A stretch of 64,000 nt of DNA from Uranotaenia lowii (taxonomy: Eukaryota; Arthropoda; Insecta; Diptera; Culicidae), in NCBI RefSeq assembly GCF_029784155.1, contig NC_073693.1, positions 139,861,988 through 139,925,987 on the forward strand, in the 5' to 3' direction. A program made the translations under genes and the position numbers. Below are positions 1-12,400 of this stretch, piece after piece. Under the pieces are notes generated by a model. That model was not told the origin of the DNA, ran no database searches, and was given only the letters and a program-made list of their open reading frames with translations. The first letter of the stretch is position 1; each line of letters starts with the position of its first letter.

Positions 1-15
1 GCCAAACTCGAAGTC

Positions 16-1012
16 GTGTTTTTCGCTTCAACGAAAATGGAGGTGATCCAACGCGAGTCGAGAGAGCAAACTCTTTCCAAACACCTGGAATTTCCTGACC
101 TGTCGTACCGGAAGTTGGGAAAAATGTTGAACATTCACCATTCAACCGTCTCCAGAGTGTTGAAGCGATTCCAGGAGCAGTTGATGTTGGACCAAGGAAA
201 AGGAGCTGGAAGAAAACCGGGACCTAGAACAAAAAGGCGGAGGGAAAGGGGAAGCGGATGATTACAGCAAATCTCTACATCTTAAGCTGTGATTAAGTCC
301 AGAATGCAAAGAAGAGAGCTGGATCACATACATACAAGGTACAGAACTTCCCAAACCGCGATGAGCGCCAACAATCGCTCGGGCTAAAACTCGGGCACGG
401 AAGCTCCACGAGAAGAGGCTGACAAAATATGGCTGCTATGTGATGGACGACAAAACGTATATAAAAGCCGATTTTAGGCAAATTTCGGGGTTGGAGTTTT
501 TCACTGGCAAGAGCAAGTTCGATATGAACGACAAATTTAATAAGAAGAAAATGTCAAAGTTTGCCTCCAAATATCTTGTTTGGCAGGTTATTCACTCCTG
601 CGGACTGATGAGTAAGCCTTTCGTGACAAAGGGCACAGTAAATGGCGAGATCTACAAATCTGAGTGCCTGGAGAAGCGCCTTTCGCCGTTCTTGCAGCAG
701 CACGACGAAGCTCCGCTATTTTGGCCAGATTTGGCTCTATTCAAAAAGAGTCCTGGAGTAGTATGAGACCAATTCTGTCCCTTTTGTTCCAAAGGACCCA
801 CCAAATTGTCCGGAGCTGCGGCCGGTGGAGCAGTACTTGTCAATAATGAAGCGAGAACTTCGGAAGAGCAAGAAGACAGTCAAAGACGAGACATGTTAAG
901 AAAATGAAAAAAAAAAACTGAGAAACTGGTACCGGATGGCACTATAAAGACTTTGATTGAAGGCATCAAACGAAAATGCGTTCAATTTTACACTCGCGGC
1001 TTCATCGATTAA
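16..1012 (+). pseudogene. Broken Tc1/mariner (DD37E, ITmD37E-like) transposase
   Basis: Three reading-frame segments together cover a mariner-type transposase. The first (16-261) is an N-terminal helix-turn-helix like those of the copies at 10.0, 37.2 and 49.8 kb (STVSRVL helix, then a basic RRK-type linker). The second (about 380-766) has the first catalytic aspartate in VMDDKTY, the WQVIHSCG core and the second aspartate in FWPDLA. The third (about 790-1012) has NCPELRPVEQY, carrying the expected glutamate, and a C-terminal end. The frame breaks near 250-380, near 766 and near 893, so the gene is dead. All three catalytic residues are still readable, so it decayed by indels rather than active-site loss. 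The left end of the element runs off the window and I did not find its right inverted repeat. Family assignment rests on resemblance to the other copies here. Confidence 0.8.
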
Positions 1013-1582
1013 CTTTTCTCTTGGTTTTTGAAGAAAATATATCTATGTGTAAAACTCGCCTTGAATTTTGGTTTGATTCTAAATATTATAAGAATATTGG
1101 CTTGATATCTTTGGTGTCGCAATAATTTCATGTTACCCTTTGAGTAGGTATTTTGCCAAACCATGGCGTTTGGTGTCTGTAAACTCCTGGTAACCTAATT
1201 TTTTTTTAATGATACAAAATTTCATGAAGGCCAATTAATCTGAACCCTTTTTTCTCTTCATCTACCGCTTTGTAATCTTCTTACAAGTTTTGCTGAATTT
1301 ACGTCGCTGACTTCATAATCAGTCATAAAAATGAGGGGATGCTGAAATGTTAATTTTCACTTATAGATGGCACTTTATTTTTTTTGTTGAGCTTCCACTA
1401 GCATAGTGATGGGGGAGTCAGAAAGATTGGTCAAACTATCAAAATTACATTTTTCAACACTTGTTAAAAATCAAATACATGCTTAACTGAAGAAGATGAA
1501 AGCTAGTTGGAGATTCAATGAACGAGCCTAGAGATTCATAACTTTTAATCTTCGTTTATAATAAATTGATAGATCCTAGGCT
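1013..1582. other. Non-coding interval
   Basis: AT-rich sequence with many stops in all frames. It may hold the 3' untranslated part of the mariner remnant. Nothing else recognised. Confidence 0.5.
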
Positions 1583-1826
1583 TACACAGTAAACGAAAAT
1601 TACCGAGTTCGGTAATTTTTTTTACCGAAATCCTAACATGTGTAAATCGTTAAACTGTTCGGTAATTTTTTCGGTAAAAAATAAACGAACATCGGTAAAT
1701 CGATTCTTCAGTTACCGGTGTTCGTTTATTTTTTACCGAAAGAATTACCGAACAGTTTAACGATTTACACATGTTAGGATTTCGGTAAAAAAATTACCGA
1801 ACTCGGTAATTTTCGTTTACTGTGTA
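1583..1826. mobile_element. Near-perfect palindromic MITE with TA target site
   Basis: The sequence reads TA-CACAGTAAACGAAAATTACC and returns as the reverse complement ending in CTGTG-TA. The two arms are almost identical over about 115 bases and meet near 1705, so a single strand would fold into one long hairpin. Inside, GGTAATT/AATTACC motifs repeat. The TA duplication and the CACAG end match the other TA-flanked elements in this window, which points to mobilisation by a Tc1/mariner-superfamily transposase (inference). Confidence 0.85.
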
Positions 1827-2381
1827 GGCCTTTTATCTTTAATATTTTTATTAAAAAACTAACTTAAATCTATTTTTCATTTCTTCTCTGGGCATGTTCA
1901 GCGTTCAACGTTAGCATGTGCATTTTAAAGGTATAAAAAATTATATGGACTGAATGTATGAGGAGAAATCAGAAAAATAAAGTAATTGTCTTTAACGTTC
2001 CAAAATTTTTAATATTAACGAATTTAATACATTGACAAACTTAATTCTACCTGATATTCGTATTTAGATATTTATCTGTGCATCTGATAGCTGATATCTC
2101 CTGAAAATGTTAAGTTGGAGGATATTAGAAAGCTAACCAACAAATGGCTTGGTTCGAATTCCAGTTGTTGGAAAAAATTGTTAAATGAGAACTTAAACAT
2201 ATAAATTCGGCTTAGTGCTGCATTATCGCATTATCGAGGGCGCTGATTTTGTCTTCAAAGTCAATGTGAACGTTTTCAAAAATATGACCGTATTTTTCGG
2301 TGAATTCTCCGGGAAAGGTGGATTGATTTGAAAGCGGCTTCTTGTAGTATTCGTAAAACCTCTTCTAAAATACATGCATCC
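1827..2381. other. Non-coding interval
   Basis: AT-rich, no supported gene, RNA or repeat seen. Confidence 0.4.
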
Positions 2382-2876
2382 TTAACACTAATCTGCTCTT
2401 GAGTGTCAATATGACACTACTGAAAGTTAGGTGGCTTGTAACTTTATTCGGGTGCATCTAAATAAAAAAAAATCTTCGAAGACCCTAAATGAATTCTTAA
2501 AATCATCAATTTTGCATTGGACACTCCTCGCTTAAAATCACTATGTCTCTCTTTTTTTTCAACCAATTTGTACCAAATTTATATTTTAAGAAACCTTGTA
2601 TTGTTACTCAAATATGGTTTTCGAACATTATGCACATGCAACACTTAAGTTTTCCGTTATTCAAAGTCTAAGAAAAAAAATCCGAAAATCATGGTTCGGA
2701 AATAAGGCTGTAGATTAGCTACGGTATGCTCAAAAAAATTTTCACTGAGTGACCAAGAAAACTGAAGAAAAGAAGTCGATTGGGAGAGATATATTGGTTT
2801 TAGTCAGGAGTGTCAAATTGATATTCCTGGGCTGGGACTGTAACGAATAGCAATTTCTGGAACGGATGAGGGTTAA
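2382..2876. mobile_element. TTAA-flanked MITE, copy 1 (short)
   Basis: Bounded by TTAA at both ends, with imperfect inverted termini (TTAACACTAATCTGC on the left; CGGATGAGGGTTAA on the right). Just inside is a short palindrome, AGTGTCAATATGACACT. A second, longer copy lies at 57145-58050 with the same ends, the same palindrome and long stretches of similar sequence. TTAA insertion is the hallmark of piggyBac-type transposition. No transposase is encoded. Confidence 0.75.
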
Positions 2877-3490
2877 AGCCAATCAACTAAAGAAGACTGG
2901 GACCAACTTAGAGATAGAAGCTTTTCGGAACACACTTTCATGGCTGATTGAGAGATAGGAACATCGATTAAATCTTTCGACTTAAAGTATATATAGATAA
3001 AAAAAGTATTTCATTTGGCATTTTCCTAACTAAAATTCAACCATTCGAACAAGATTATTTGAAACAAAAATTCTGAAGCCAAATGTGTATTCAAAACAAA
3101 AATACTCTCATAACCTCGAGTTTGATAAAATATCCGATGGAATATGTGCCACAAAATTGTGGACTGACTACAAACTCGTCACAACATCTCCATTAAAACA
3201 ACCATATAAGCAAAGATCACGTTTAATTCATATTTTACAAACATTCGATTCAATGGCAGGCAAGTACTTATCTCACCTAGCAACTAGTAACTAATAAGAT
3301 GTGTGTATTGTAGGAGTAGCTGTGCGGCCCATTAGCGATCATCGACTTCATAACTGACTGTTTTATTATCTCTTGGTTCACTTCTAGCTGTTGCGATTTT
3401 GGAAGCCGGCATTGCACTTGCTCTTATTTCATGCGCTCGCTTTCCCTGTTGCACACCACGTGTTCAGACGGCGTTAGTTTAGTTTCTCAA
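2877..3490. other. Region downstream of the H-protein gene
   Basis: The part next to 3490 is expected to hold the 3' untranslated region of the minus-strand H-protein gene. A 69-codon plus-strand frame at 3085-3294 has no recognisable features and is probably chance. Confidence 0.4.
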
Positions 3491-6400
3491 TCAATGGCCA
3501 TCCGACTTCAGGAACTCGGTATACTGTTGTTCGTTCATGAGTGTTTTCAGCTCCTCTGGTTTGGTTACCTTAAGCTTGAACAGCCAGCCTGAAATTTGGA
3601 CGAAAGATAAAATTAGGATAAAAGATTTTTTCAAAAGGATAGACTAAGTTGAACTTCTCTTTAAGATGAAAAAAAATTAACACAAAACGAACTTTACCCT
3701 TTTCATAAGATGACGAATTCACCAGCCCAGGAGTTTCTTCGACGGCAGAATTCTTCTCTGTCACAACACCGGACACCGGCGTGTATACTTCACTGGCGGC
3801 TTTAACACTTTCGAGGGCTCCGACTTCATCCTTCTGACTCAGAATGGTTCCGACATCTGGCAGTTGAGCAAATACTATATCACCAAGTGCTTCCTAATAA
3901 ATGCCAAGAAACAAAATATTTTTTAGCCACGACTGTCATCAAGGAAAAATCGGAAAATTCGTTACCTGTGCAAAGTTCGAGATTCCTACGGTTCCGATTT
4001 CACCATCAACTGAAACCCATTCATGTTTATCAGTATAGAGTCGTTCTGGAAATATAAAAAATATATAGAAAAATCTATATAATGTCAGCTATTTCAAAGG
4101 ATGAGTTCTATTGGCACAAAACATAAGAGTTGCTAGCAAAAATAAAAACCATAAACGTTGGTCAAGGTTGAATCGCCTGAACTCATTCCGCAATCATAAC
4201 ACATAACACATTACATCGCCGCCAATAATTAGCATCTGTTTGGGCGTTGATACCACAAAGTTGGGATTAGAGATTATTCTGAATCGAGTTCATACGTTTT
4301 ACTACGAGAAGGTTATCGAGCCCCATTTAAACACGGACACACTTCGCTCGTTCTCGTAGATAGTGCGCAAATTGTTCTCAAATAACAACATCGTAGCAAC
4401 AAACTTGGTCTTTTTTGGGTTTTTTTCTTAGTTAAGCAAAAGATGATGTAAGCAATGGTGTGGTTTTCATCACCTGTTTAATGATTTGAAATGTGAGATT
4501 TTTGTGAAAAAAATCCAACTAAGTTTAAAAAATATAAATTATATTTGGGAATACAAGTTTGAATTTGGATAATTTTGATTGACAACACTGCATGATGAAG
4601 ACCCTTTTCGAATCCTCCTAAAGATGTCCTCATCGCTAAGAATAAGTTCCACCATGGAGTGATATGTCGCGAACATCGTCTAGGTTGTTCTTAACACGTT
4701 TGTCGCCACGCTCATTTTGGAAGTTTTACTAGCCGGGCCCGAAAAAATTCTTAGAGAGAGAGAGATTAAAGAGAAAGTACTCCAACGTGTGGTTAAACTG
4801 AGCGGCTAATTAGTCCCACGGCTTCAAACGTGTTAAAGACATTTTTTCAAAAAAAAAAATCGCGTGAATTTCTAAATGGTTTTTTTTGGAAGTGTATATA
4901 ATTTAAGGTTGACAGATTTCCCAGTTTTATCCGGGTTTACCCGGATATTTGATACAAAATTTGATAAAAGTGCGGTCCGACCCGGTTGCCTGCATTTCTT
5001 TGAAAAAGCCCGGATATTGCCGGATTCATTCATTTTATTTGCATAAACAAACAAAAAAAAATTTGGATAACATGCCGTTATTAAGCCAACCCATTTTCTG
5101 ATAAATAGAAACTTCTGATGAAAAAACAAATTGCCATTTTTTTTTGATTGGTGTTGAGTGATGCCTGGGTTTTGACCAAATTTACCCGGATATTGATCGG
5201 GATTTTTGGTCGACATTTTGGAATTGAATGCCCGGATTTGGCCAGGTTTTTACACAAAATAGCCTATATTTGTCCGGCCCGGGTACGTGCTGAAAAAAAT
5301 CAGTCATCCTTTGTTTAATGAAATAAAAAATGTCATAATTCAATAACATACGAAACCGCAATAATCGACCGTTTGACAATATTCGTGCATGAAGGTTAGT
5401 CGATGATCTAATATTATCGGCATCAAAAACGTGGGAGTTGCAATCGTTCCTTAACCTGCCCAAAGGCCCCACATCATATTTCTGCTCATCAACTCTCACG
5501 ATCTACCATTTCGTTGAAAGAACAAATTTTAAGGTTTCGCAGCTATTAACAGCTATTGATCTTTCTAAGGATATTTCTAAGATCTACATCCAAATTGCAA
5601 TTTCTTTTAGACTAGTTAGCAATGTGACAAAACACAAAACGAAATTAATCCAATTTTATTCGCGATTCGATTGAACAAGAAACATTACGTTTTCAATGGT
5701 TATGGAAGTCAGGGGTGGCAGGTGGTTTTGACAAAAATCAGGACACCACGATGAAAAAAAAACAGGATTTTTCAGGACACCACTAAATTGATGAAAATAA
5801 CGCGAAGCTCTGCTTGGATTGCATAACTAAAGGCGAAATACAGGTGCTGAAGACGCCTCAAATTATGCAACTGAAGCGAGAAGAACCTTGGATGGCCTGA
5901 AGTTAATATCGAAAAACAATATTTAAATTTCATTATCATCTATTAAACTGGTTAAACTATTTTTTTAAAGGTTTATTTGATTTTCCCACCATTGAATAAT
6001 AAATTTAGTTACAGTTGACATATTATTTAAAAATCAGGACAAATCAGGACATTTTAAGGGTAATTTTTCAAACATGGAAAAATCAGGACGGCCTCTCGAA
6101 AATCAGGACAAATCCTGATAAATCACGATACCTGACACCCCTGATATTGACTAATTTCACGCCAAATCGACCCGAAATTGTCATGACCCTATCAGAATTC
6201 ATTGAAACTTTGGCATAAAATTCTGTGTGGGCAACTTGAGGCAACTTACACAGTAAATTTTTGCCTCGGTTTCCAGCAAAAAAAAATGCTGGAAACGCTC
6301 AGCAATCCAAATGTTTGCTGGAAACCAGCAATCGATTTTCGAATTGCTGGATTTTTCAGCAATCGGTTGGGTTCTTGTCATTTTTGCTGAAAAATCAGCA

Positions 6401-9400
6401 ATCGGTTTTCAAATTGCTGGACTTTCCAGCAATTGATCTAGTTTTCTGGAAAATCAGCAATCGAGTTGTCACATTGGAGTTTGTTTGATTTTGTACGCTG
6501 AAGCAAGGTGAGACTCTATTTTACGAATTTTGGTAAGATTAATATAATTATTTTTATTTTCCTCTATATTCTAGCAACCAGACATAAGTCAAGGGTGAGT
6601 TTTTATTGGACAGATTTCATAAAGACACTAATCAGAACTCTTTTCTCAGGTGGCGAATGATCAACACTTTGGCACAAAGCTGCCACTCCAGGGCCGGTGT
6701 TTAAAAAATAAGTTCTTGGAAATAAATCCAAACATAATTTTAAAATGAAAGAAACAAATTCTTTTTCATTGCTCATTTTTTTCTTTTTTTTCTCAGGGAA
6801 CATTGCTCATTATAAACACAGGCAGTAATCAATATTTAATTTAGAATTGAAATATAAATTTGGTACTAAATACAGCCGGTTGTTTTGAAAGAAATAGCTG
6901 GTTTCCAGCAATCTGGATTGCTGATTTTCCAGCAATTTTTATTGCTGGAAACCAGCATTAACGTTTGCTGTTTTTTCCAGCAATTTAAATTGCTGAAAAT
7001 TTTGCTGGAAAGTCAGCGGGACAAAAACCAGCAAAATTTTGCTGGTTTCCAGCAAAAAAAAATTGCTGTGTAGTTTGCCTAAAAACTATCTAGAGTAACA
7101 TTTGAAAATTTCTCAGGCAAATACAATTTTACAGGATTAAATTTTATAAACATTTTTTGCTCGAAAATTACAATTTCTGCACAAATAAGGTTCATGAAAG
7201 AATTTTGGCACATTGATTGAATTTTTAGAAAAAAAAAGATGTTTTTTTTAATTCTACACTGAGAAAAATATATTTCAAAAATTAAAACTCATTTTCCCAA
7301 AAACTGCAATCTCAGAATTTGATGAAATTTTTTCAAAGCCTGGTAATAACAAGGCCTACAAGTCATTCATACATTGCAACTGGTGCATATTTAGGAGGAA
7401 AGAGTTTCTAACAAAAACTTTTTCATGATTTTTTTTTCGAAAATCATGTTATTTATTTTTTCAGTGTATATTTCCAACCTTTAATTCAAAAACTGCTCCG
7501 TTCAATTGATTGTACTGATTTTTAGGAAATAAGAGTTTCGATTGTAATAATCGATGGTAAAAGTTTGTGGAAATCCTACACTGAAAAAAAATGCAAACTA
7601 AAAACTTAAAGTCGATTTAAAAACAAATATTGGCATTTCAGAATTCGATCTTTCTTTTGGTGGTGGGAAATAACGTGGTCTATAACTCTTCTGGACATCG
7701 CAAAGTGAGCACTCTGAAGAGAAAAGTTTTTCTAACAAAAACTTTTTTATATTTTTTTTATGAACAACGAAATACAAATGTTTTGGTGTATAATGATAAA
7801 ACTTAATTAGAAGTAGATCATTATAGTATAGTAATCCATTGACTCCGCGCATATTTCAAAATAAGAACAAACAAAACACATACTATTGCAATAATCAAAG
7901 ATGGGGGGCTCCGTTTGATCGAAGAAACAACGGCTCACCGACTGGATTTGAACCTGCAATTTTCGCTTTAGTACAGCGGCACGTTAGCCAATTACACCAC
8001 GGTAATCGTGAGTGACAAAATGTCTCGCTCCATCGGTCTACTGCTGGATCTTCTTTCGATACACTCCATGTGTCTCGCATGTGCTCTTCGCCCATTATTG
8101 ATTTTTTTTTCTCCGGGATTTTAAGCCCAATGGGTTTATTCATCCCAAACTCCCACCATTGATCGCCGAGCGCGCACATGGTCAATTGATTCGGGTTCGG
8201 GTAAGACGATTCCAAACTGATATAATTAATGAAAATCGGTTCAGTAGTTATACTACAAATACTGAAAATAGTTATGCCGTTTTCGTTTTTCTCCACTAGC
8301 GCGGGGCAAAACTTTTTCGGAATAAACAAACAGAATCGTTACCCGGGACGATGCAAATATATGGTTGCTATACTCACCCTTATGTTTACCCCCAACACTG
8401 ACAACTTTTACGGGGTGCAACCGCCTGCTTGAGGTTCAAATCTCGGGCAAAACTAGTGGACTTCTTAATTAATAAACGAACATAATAACAGCAGTTAGGG
8501 CAAAACTCGTGGGTAACTAGGTTGCCACTGCCAATAAACGAAAACACTATTAGAAAAAACTATCAAATCGATTATGAACATTGTGACCACCTTTGGCATT
8601 CTCGAGAACGTATTAGCGTCGCGACGCCTACTAAGTTAGGTTTCTGGACACTAAAGATGTAGCACTCTCTTAGCTCTGCGTAACTGATTTTTTAGTTCCC
8701 TATTGTTCCTAAAAATTTTGTTTTTAAGGATTCTTGACCCGGCTCTAAAAATACTCCTTGGAGTTGGGAATTCAACGATTTGAAACTATTTTAAGGTATA
8801 TTTTTCATAAGTTATTCTAGTAAAAAATGAGTAGTTTTCTAGGTTTAATAAGCATATTGCGAGCAGTTATCACGTGGATGATTCAATATCTGTACGAAAA
8901 GTTTCAGTTTATGTTATAAGATGTTCGAATGATCCATTTGAAGAATCGTTCAGTTAAGAAACTTCATGGTTTAGAATCTACTGGCCTCTCATGAACATTA
9001 TACCTTCTTGTTTTGTTTGTTGTCCTTTTTCAGGTTGAAGCCAAAAACTGTTTCTGAAGTTCTGTTGAAGGTTTTCTACACAATGTTTGCACACTACCTG
9101 ATCCAGGGATGATAACTGTCAGAATGTCATTGAAAATTTCTCCGAAGCCTAAAGCGACATTCATCAGTTCTAAAACGACCGTCGCAGTCATGTCCTTTTT
9201 TGGTTTTTGTGAATGTCATCGCTATGAAACTCCCTCGAGGAATTCGGTGGTTGCTTCAATGGTATTGAACCCGGGAAAATTTCTATTTGTACGAGAGTAA
9301 CTACCGTAAAATATGTCTCAACGCCTCAAAATACCTCCAAATCGTCGAATTCCCAACTGCATACAGCATTTTTAGAGCGAGGTTCAGAATCCTAATAAAA

Positions 9401-12400
9401 AAAACAATTTAAAATCTTTCCGGCGCACACAGTAGTAAAACATGAAAAAGGCGATCAAAACTATTTTCTGCCGAAACTATGCGTATTAGACTTATAGTGT
9501 CTTCAAGACAAATGACCAACATTATAAGGGCAAGAAACTCTCTAGAACACACTTTATATGAAAATCACTCGCAAACAAATTATGTTGAAAAGCCTGAAAA
9601 TTGACGATATTTGAAAAAAATGTCGTAACTTTGAAACGATTACTGATACAGTAATAACTTCTTTGGCAAAGTTGCTAGAATTGGTACAAACTAAAAACTT
9701 TTCTCAGACAATATAGCTCTAAAATGGATATTAAAAAAGTTAGTTTTTCTAACTCACTGCTAGGTGGATTAATCAATTTTTCAAAAAACTAATTTTATTG
9801 CCCTTATAATGTTGGTCATTTGTCTCGAAGACACTAAAGTCTGCTTCATTTAATATTGGAACAAATTCTTTTGCTCATTGTGGCGCTCCTAGTGGACGGA
9901 TTTGGAAACTTTTTTCACCCACGTGTCGGGAAATTCATTACCTTTTACCATGTATTTATGTCATAACACCAAACGATAGCATTTTGTAAACAACCGCCAT
10001 GGAAGCCGAACGGAGAGATCAAAGTGTGCACAGTTTTCTTGAAAATCCATTGTTGTCGGCATCGAAGCTAGCTAAACAGCTTAAAATGCCCAGAAATACC
10101 GTATGGCGTGTTATCAAGCAGTACAAGGAAGCATTGACGACGGCTCGGAAGCCGCATTCGAAGCGTCGGAGTGGAACTGTCGACCGGAAACTGCGTGGGA
10201 AAGTCATCAAAGCCGTCAAGAGGAATCCCAATCTTTCAGACCGCGATTTGGCCAATAAGTTCCAGGCCGCTGACAGTACGGTTTCGTCTCCGGGAAGGAA
10301 TAAGGTCATTCCGAGCCAGCAAACAGCCAAATCGGACGCTGAAGCAGAACAATGTGGTCAGAATCCGTGCTCGAAAGCTGTACGACCAAGTTCGACGGAT
10401 GTAAAGTCTGCTTCATTTAATATTGGAACACAAACAATTGCGTGTAGTTCAGTCATTTATTAACGAATTCATAATTTGTTTTTCATACAAATGTAGCATT
10501 TTCTTTACTCTTTCATAAAAAAAAAAATAAAAAAAATTATTCATTGCTGTTTCGAAGAAATTCTCGTACTCGTACTCGTAAGAAAACTGTGCACAATTTG
10601 ATCTCTCCGTTCGGCTTCCATGGCGGTTGTTTACAAAATGCTATCGTTTGGTGTTATGACATAAATACATGGTGAAAGGTAATGAATTTCCCGACACGTG
10701 GGTGAAAAAAGTTTCCAAATCCGTGTACTAGGAGCGCCACAATGAGCAAAAGAATTTGTTCCAATATTAAATGAAGCAGACTTTATAGGTCTAAAACGCA
10801 TAGTTTCGGCAGAAAATAGTTTTGATCGCCTTTTTAATGTTTTACCCCTGTGTGCGGCGAGCCGCACTCAAAATATCACTTATTAAACATTCGAAAATCC
10901 GTTTGGATAGTGTTCGAAAAATATTCGAATTGAACTTCATTCTTTTATAATAACAAATTATTGACATATATAAACTGAAAAAGGAAATAATACAAGAATT
11001 CATACATTATTTATCTGAAAAGTTTGAAGAAATTAAACACAATTTTTAAAACACAAGACGGACAATTGCAGCCGATATTGATCTGGTGCATAACTTATTC
11101 TTTGTTAGTTTTTATAAAAAAATTGAATTAATCATTTTTTTTATTGATTTTAATTTTTGAATAAATTGATTTTCGGCGGCTTCTGTCAAGTTAATTTTTA
11201 TTTTTGTTTCAAATTTTTTTTCTTCCAAAAAGAAACATCGTTTGATTCGTTTTTTAATCAAACATGAAAATTTTTCGAGGCCTTTGTATTGCTCATAGGC
11301 CTTTGTTTTCCCTCTGAAGTTTAAAAAGCGTCGTAAAAATACATGGTTTAATCGTGATATCGAAATAGCTATTATCAACAGAGATCTAGCTTATAAAACC
11401 TGGAAACGAACGAAATCAATTGATGATAGAACAACATTCAAAAGATTGCGCAATAAGGTGAACACATTGATAAATAAAGCCAAAATAAGGCGTGATAAAG
11501 CGAAATTGAACATGAATCTTCCTGTCAAAATGTTCAGGAATAATTTAAAGAGTTTTGGTTTAGGCAATACCGAGAAGTCCTCATGTGTCACAGAATTTCC
11601 TGCTACAGATGTAAATCACTATTTTTGTTCTAATTTCACATCTGATAATGATCAAGAAATCTCTATCCCCCAAACATCAAATGGTTTTCATTTCAGACCT
11701 GTTCATCAATATGAAATTGTTAATGCAGTGGCTTCCATCCAATCCAATGCTACTGGGCTTGATAACATTCCAATCAAACTTGTAAAAATAGTTCTTCCTT
11801 GTTTACTCCCGGTTTTAAATCACCTATTTAATACCATTATTAATACATCAAAATTTCCCTTCCAATGGAAAAAAAGTAAAGGTTATACCAATACCAAAAA
11901 AGTCCAACAACCATAGTATTACTAATTTACGACCAATAAGCTTACTGAGCTCGGTTTCAAAAATATTCGAAAAATTAGTAAAGAACCAAATTTCAGACTA
12001 TATCAATCAACATAACCTACTAAGTAGTTATCAATCCGGATTTAGAGCTAATCATAGTACTGAATCCACCCTAATGAAAGTCCATAATGACATTGCCTTA
12101 ACCCTTGATAAAAAAGGACTAGTCACTCTTCTACTCATAGACTTTGCAAAAGCCTTCGATAGGTTGTCCCATAAAAAGCTTGTTGAAAAACTGATATCGA
12201 ATTTTTCTATTTCTGGACCTGCAGCAGAAATGATAAAATCATACCTTCAAGGACGTTCCCAGGCAGTTTATATAAATGATTGCTTTTCGAGTTTGACACC
12301 TATTGAATCCGGCGTACCTCAAGGATCTATTCTGGGTCCGATTCTTTTTCCATTTTTATTAACGACTTACCGTCAGTCTTAAAATACTTTAGCATTCAGA

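Larger units (their letters stand above)
9420..10860. repeat. Large mariner-derived inverted repeat (hairpin)
   Basis: The left arm (9420-9494 plus 9837-10040) matches the reverse complement of 10581-10860 almost base for base. The arms cover the mariner terminal repeat (AAGTCTGCTTCATTTAATAT), its 5' leader and the first codons of the transposase (MEAERRDQ), plus about 75 bases outside the terminal repeat. A third, direct copy of the terminal repeat lies at about 10400-10432. The left arm alone is interrupted by a TA-flanked MITE at 9495-9836. Confidence 0.85.

Noticed and set aside
33..1012. Intron-containing functional transposase at the left edge
   Set aside because: The frame breaks lack splice-site pairs; indels and stops explain them better.
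7934..8006. Functional tRNA gene
   Set aside because: Mismatches in acceptor, anticodon and T stems, and a nominal ACT anticodon not expected in a eukaryotic nuclear tRNA set; kept only as tRNA-like.
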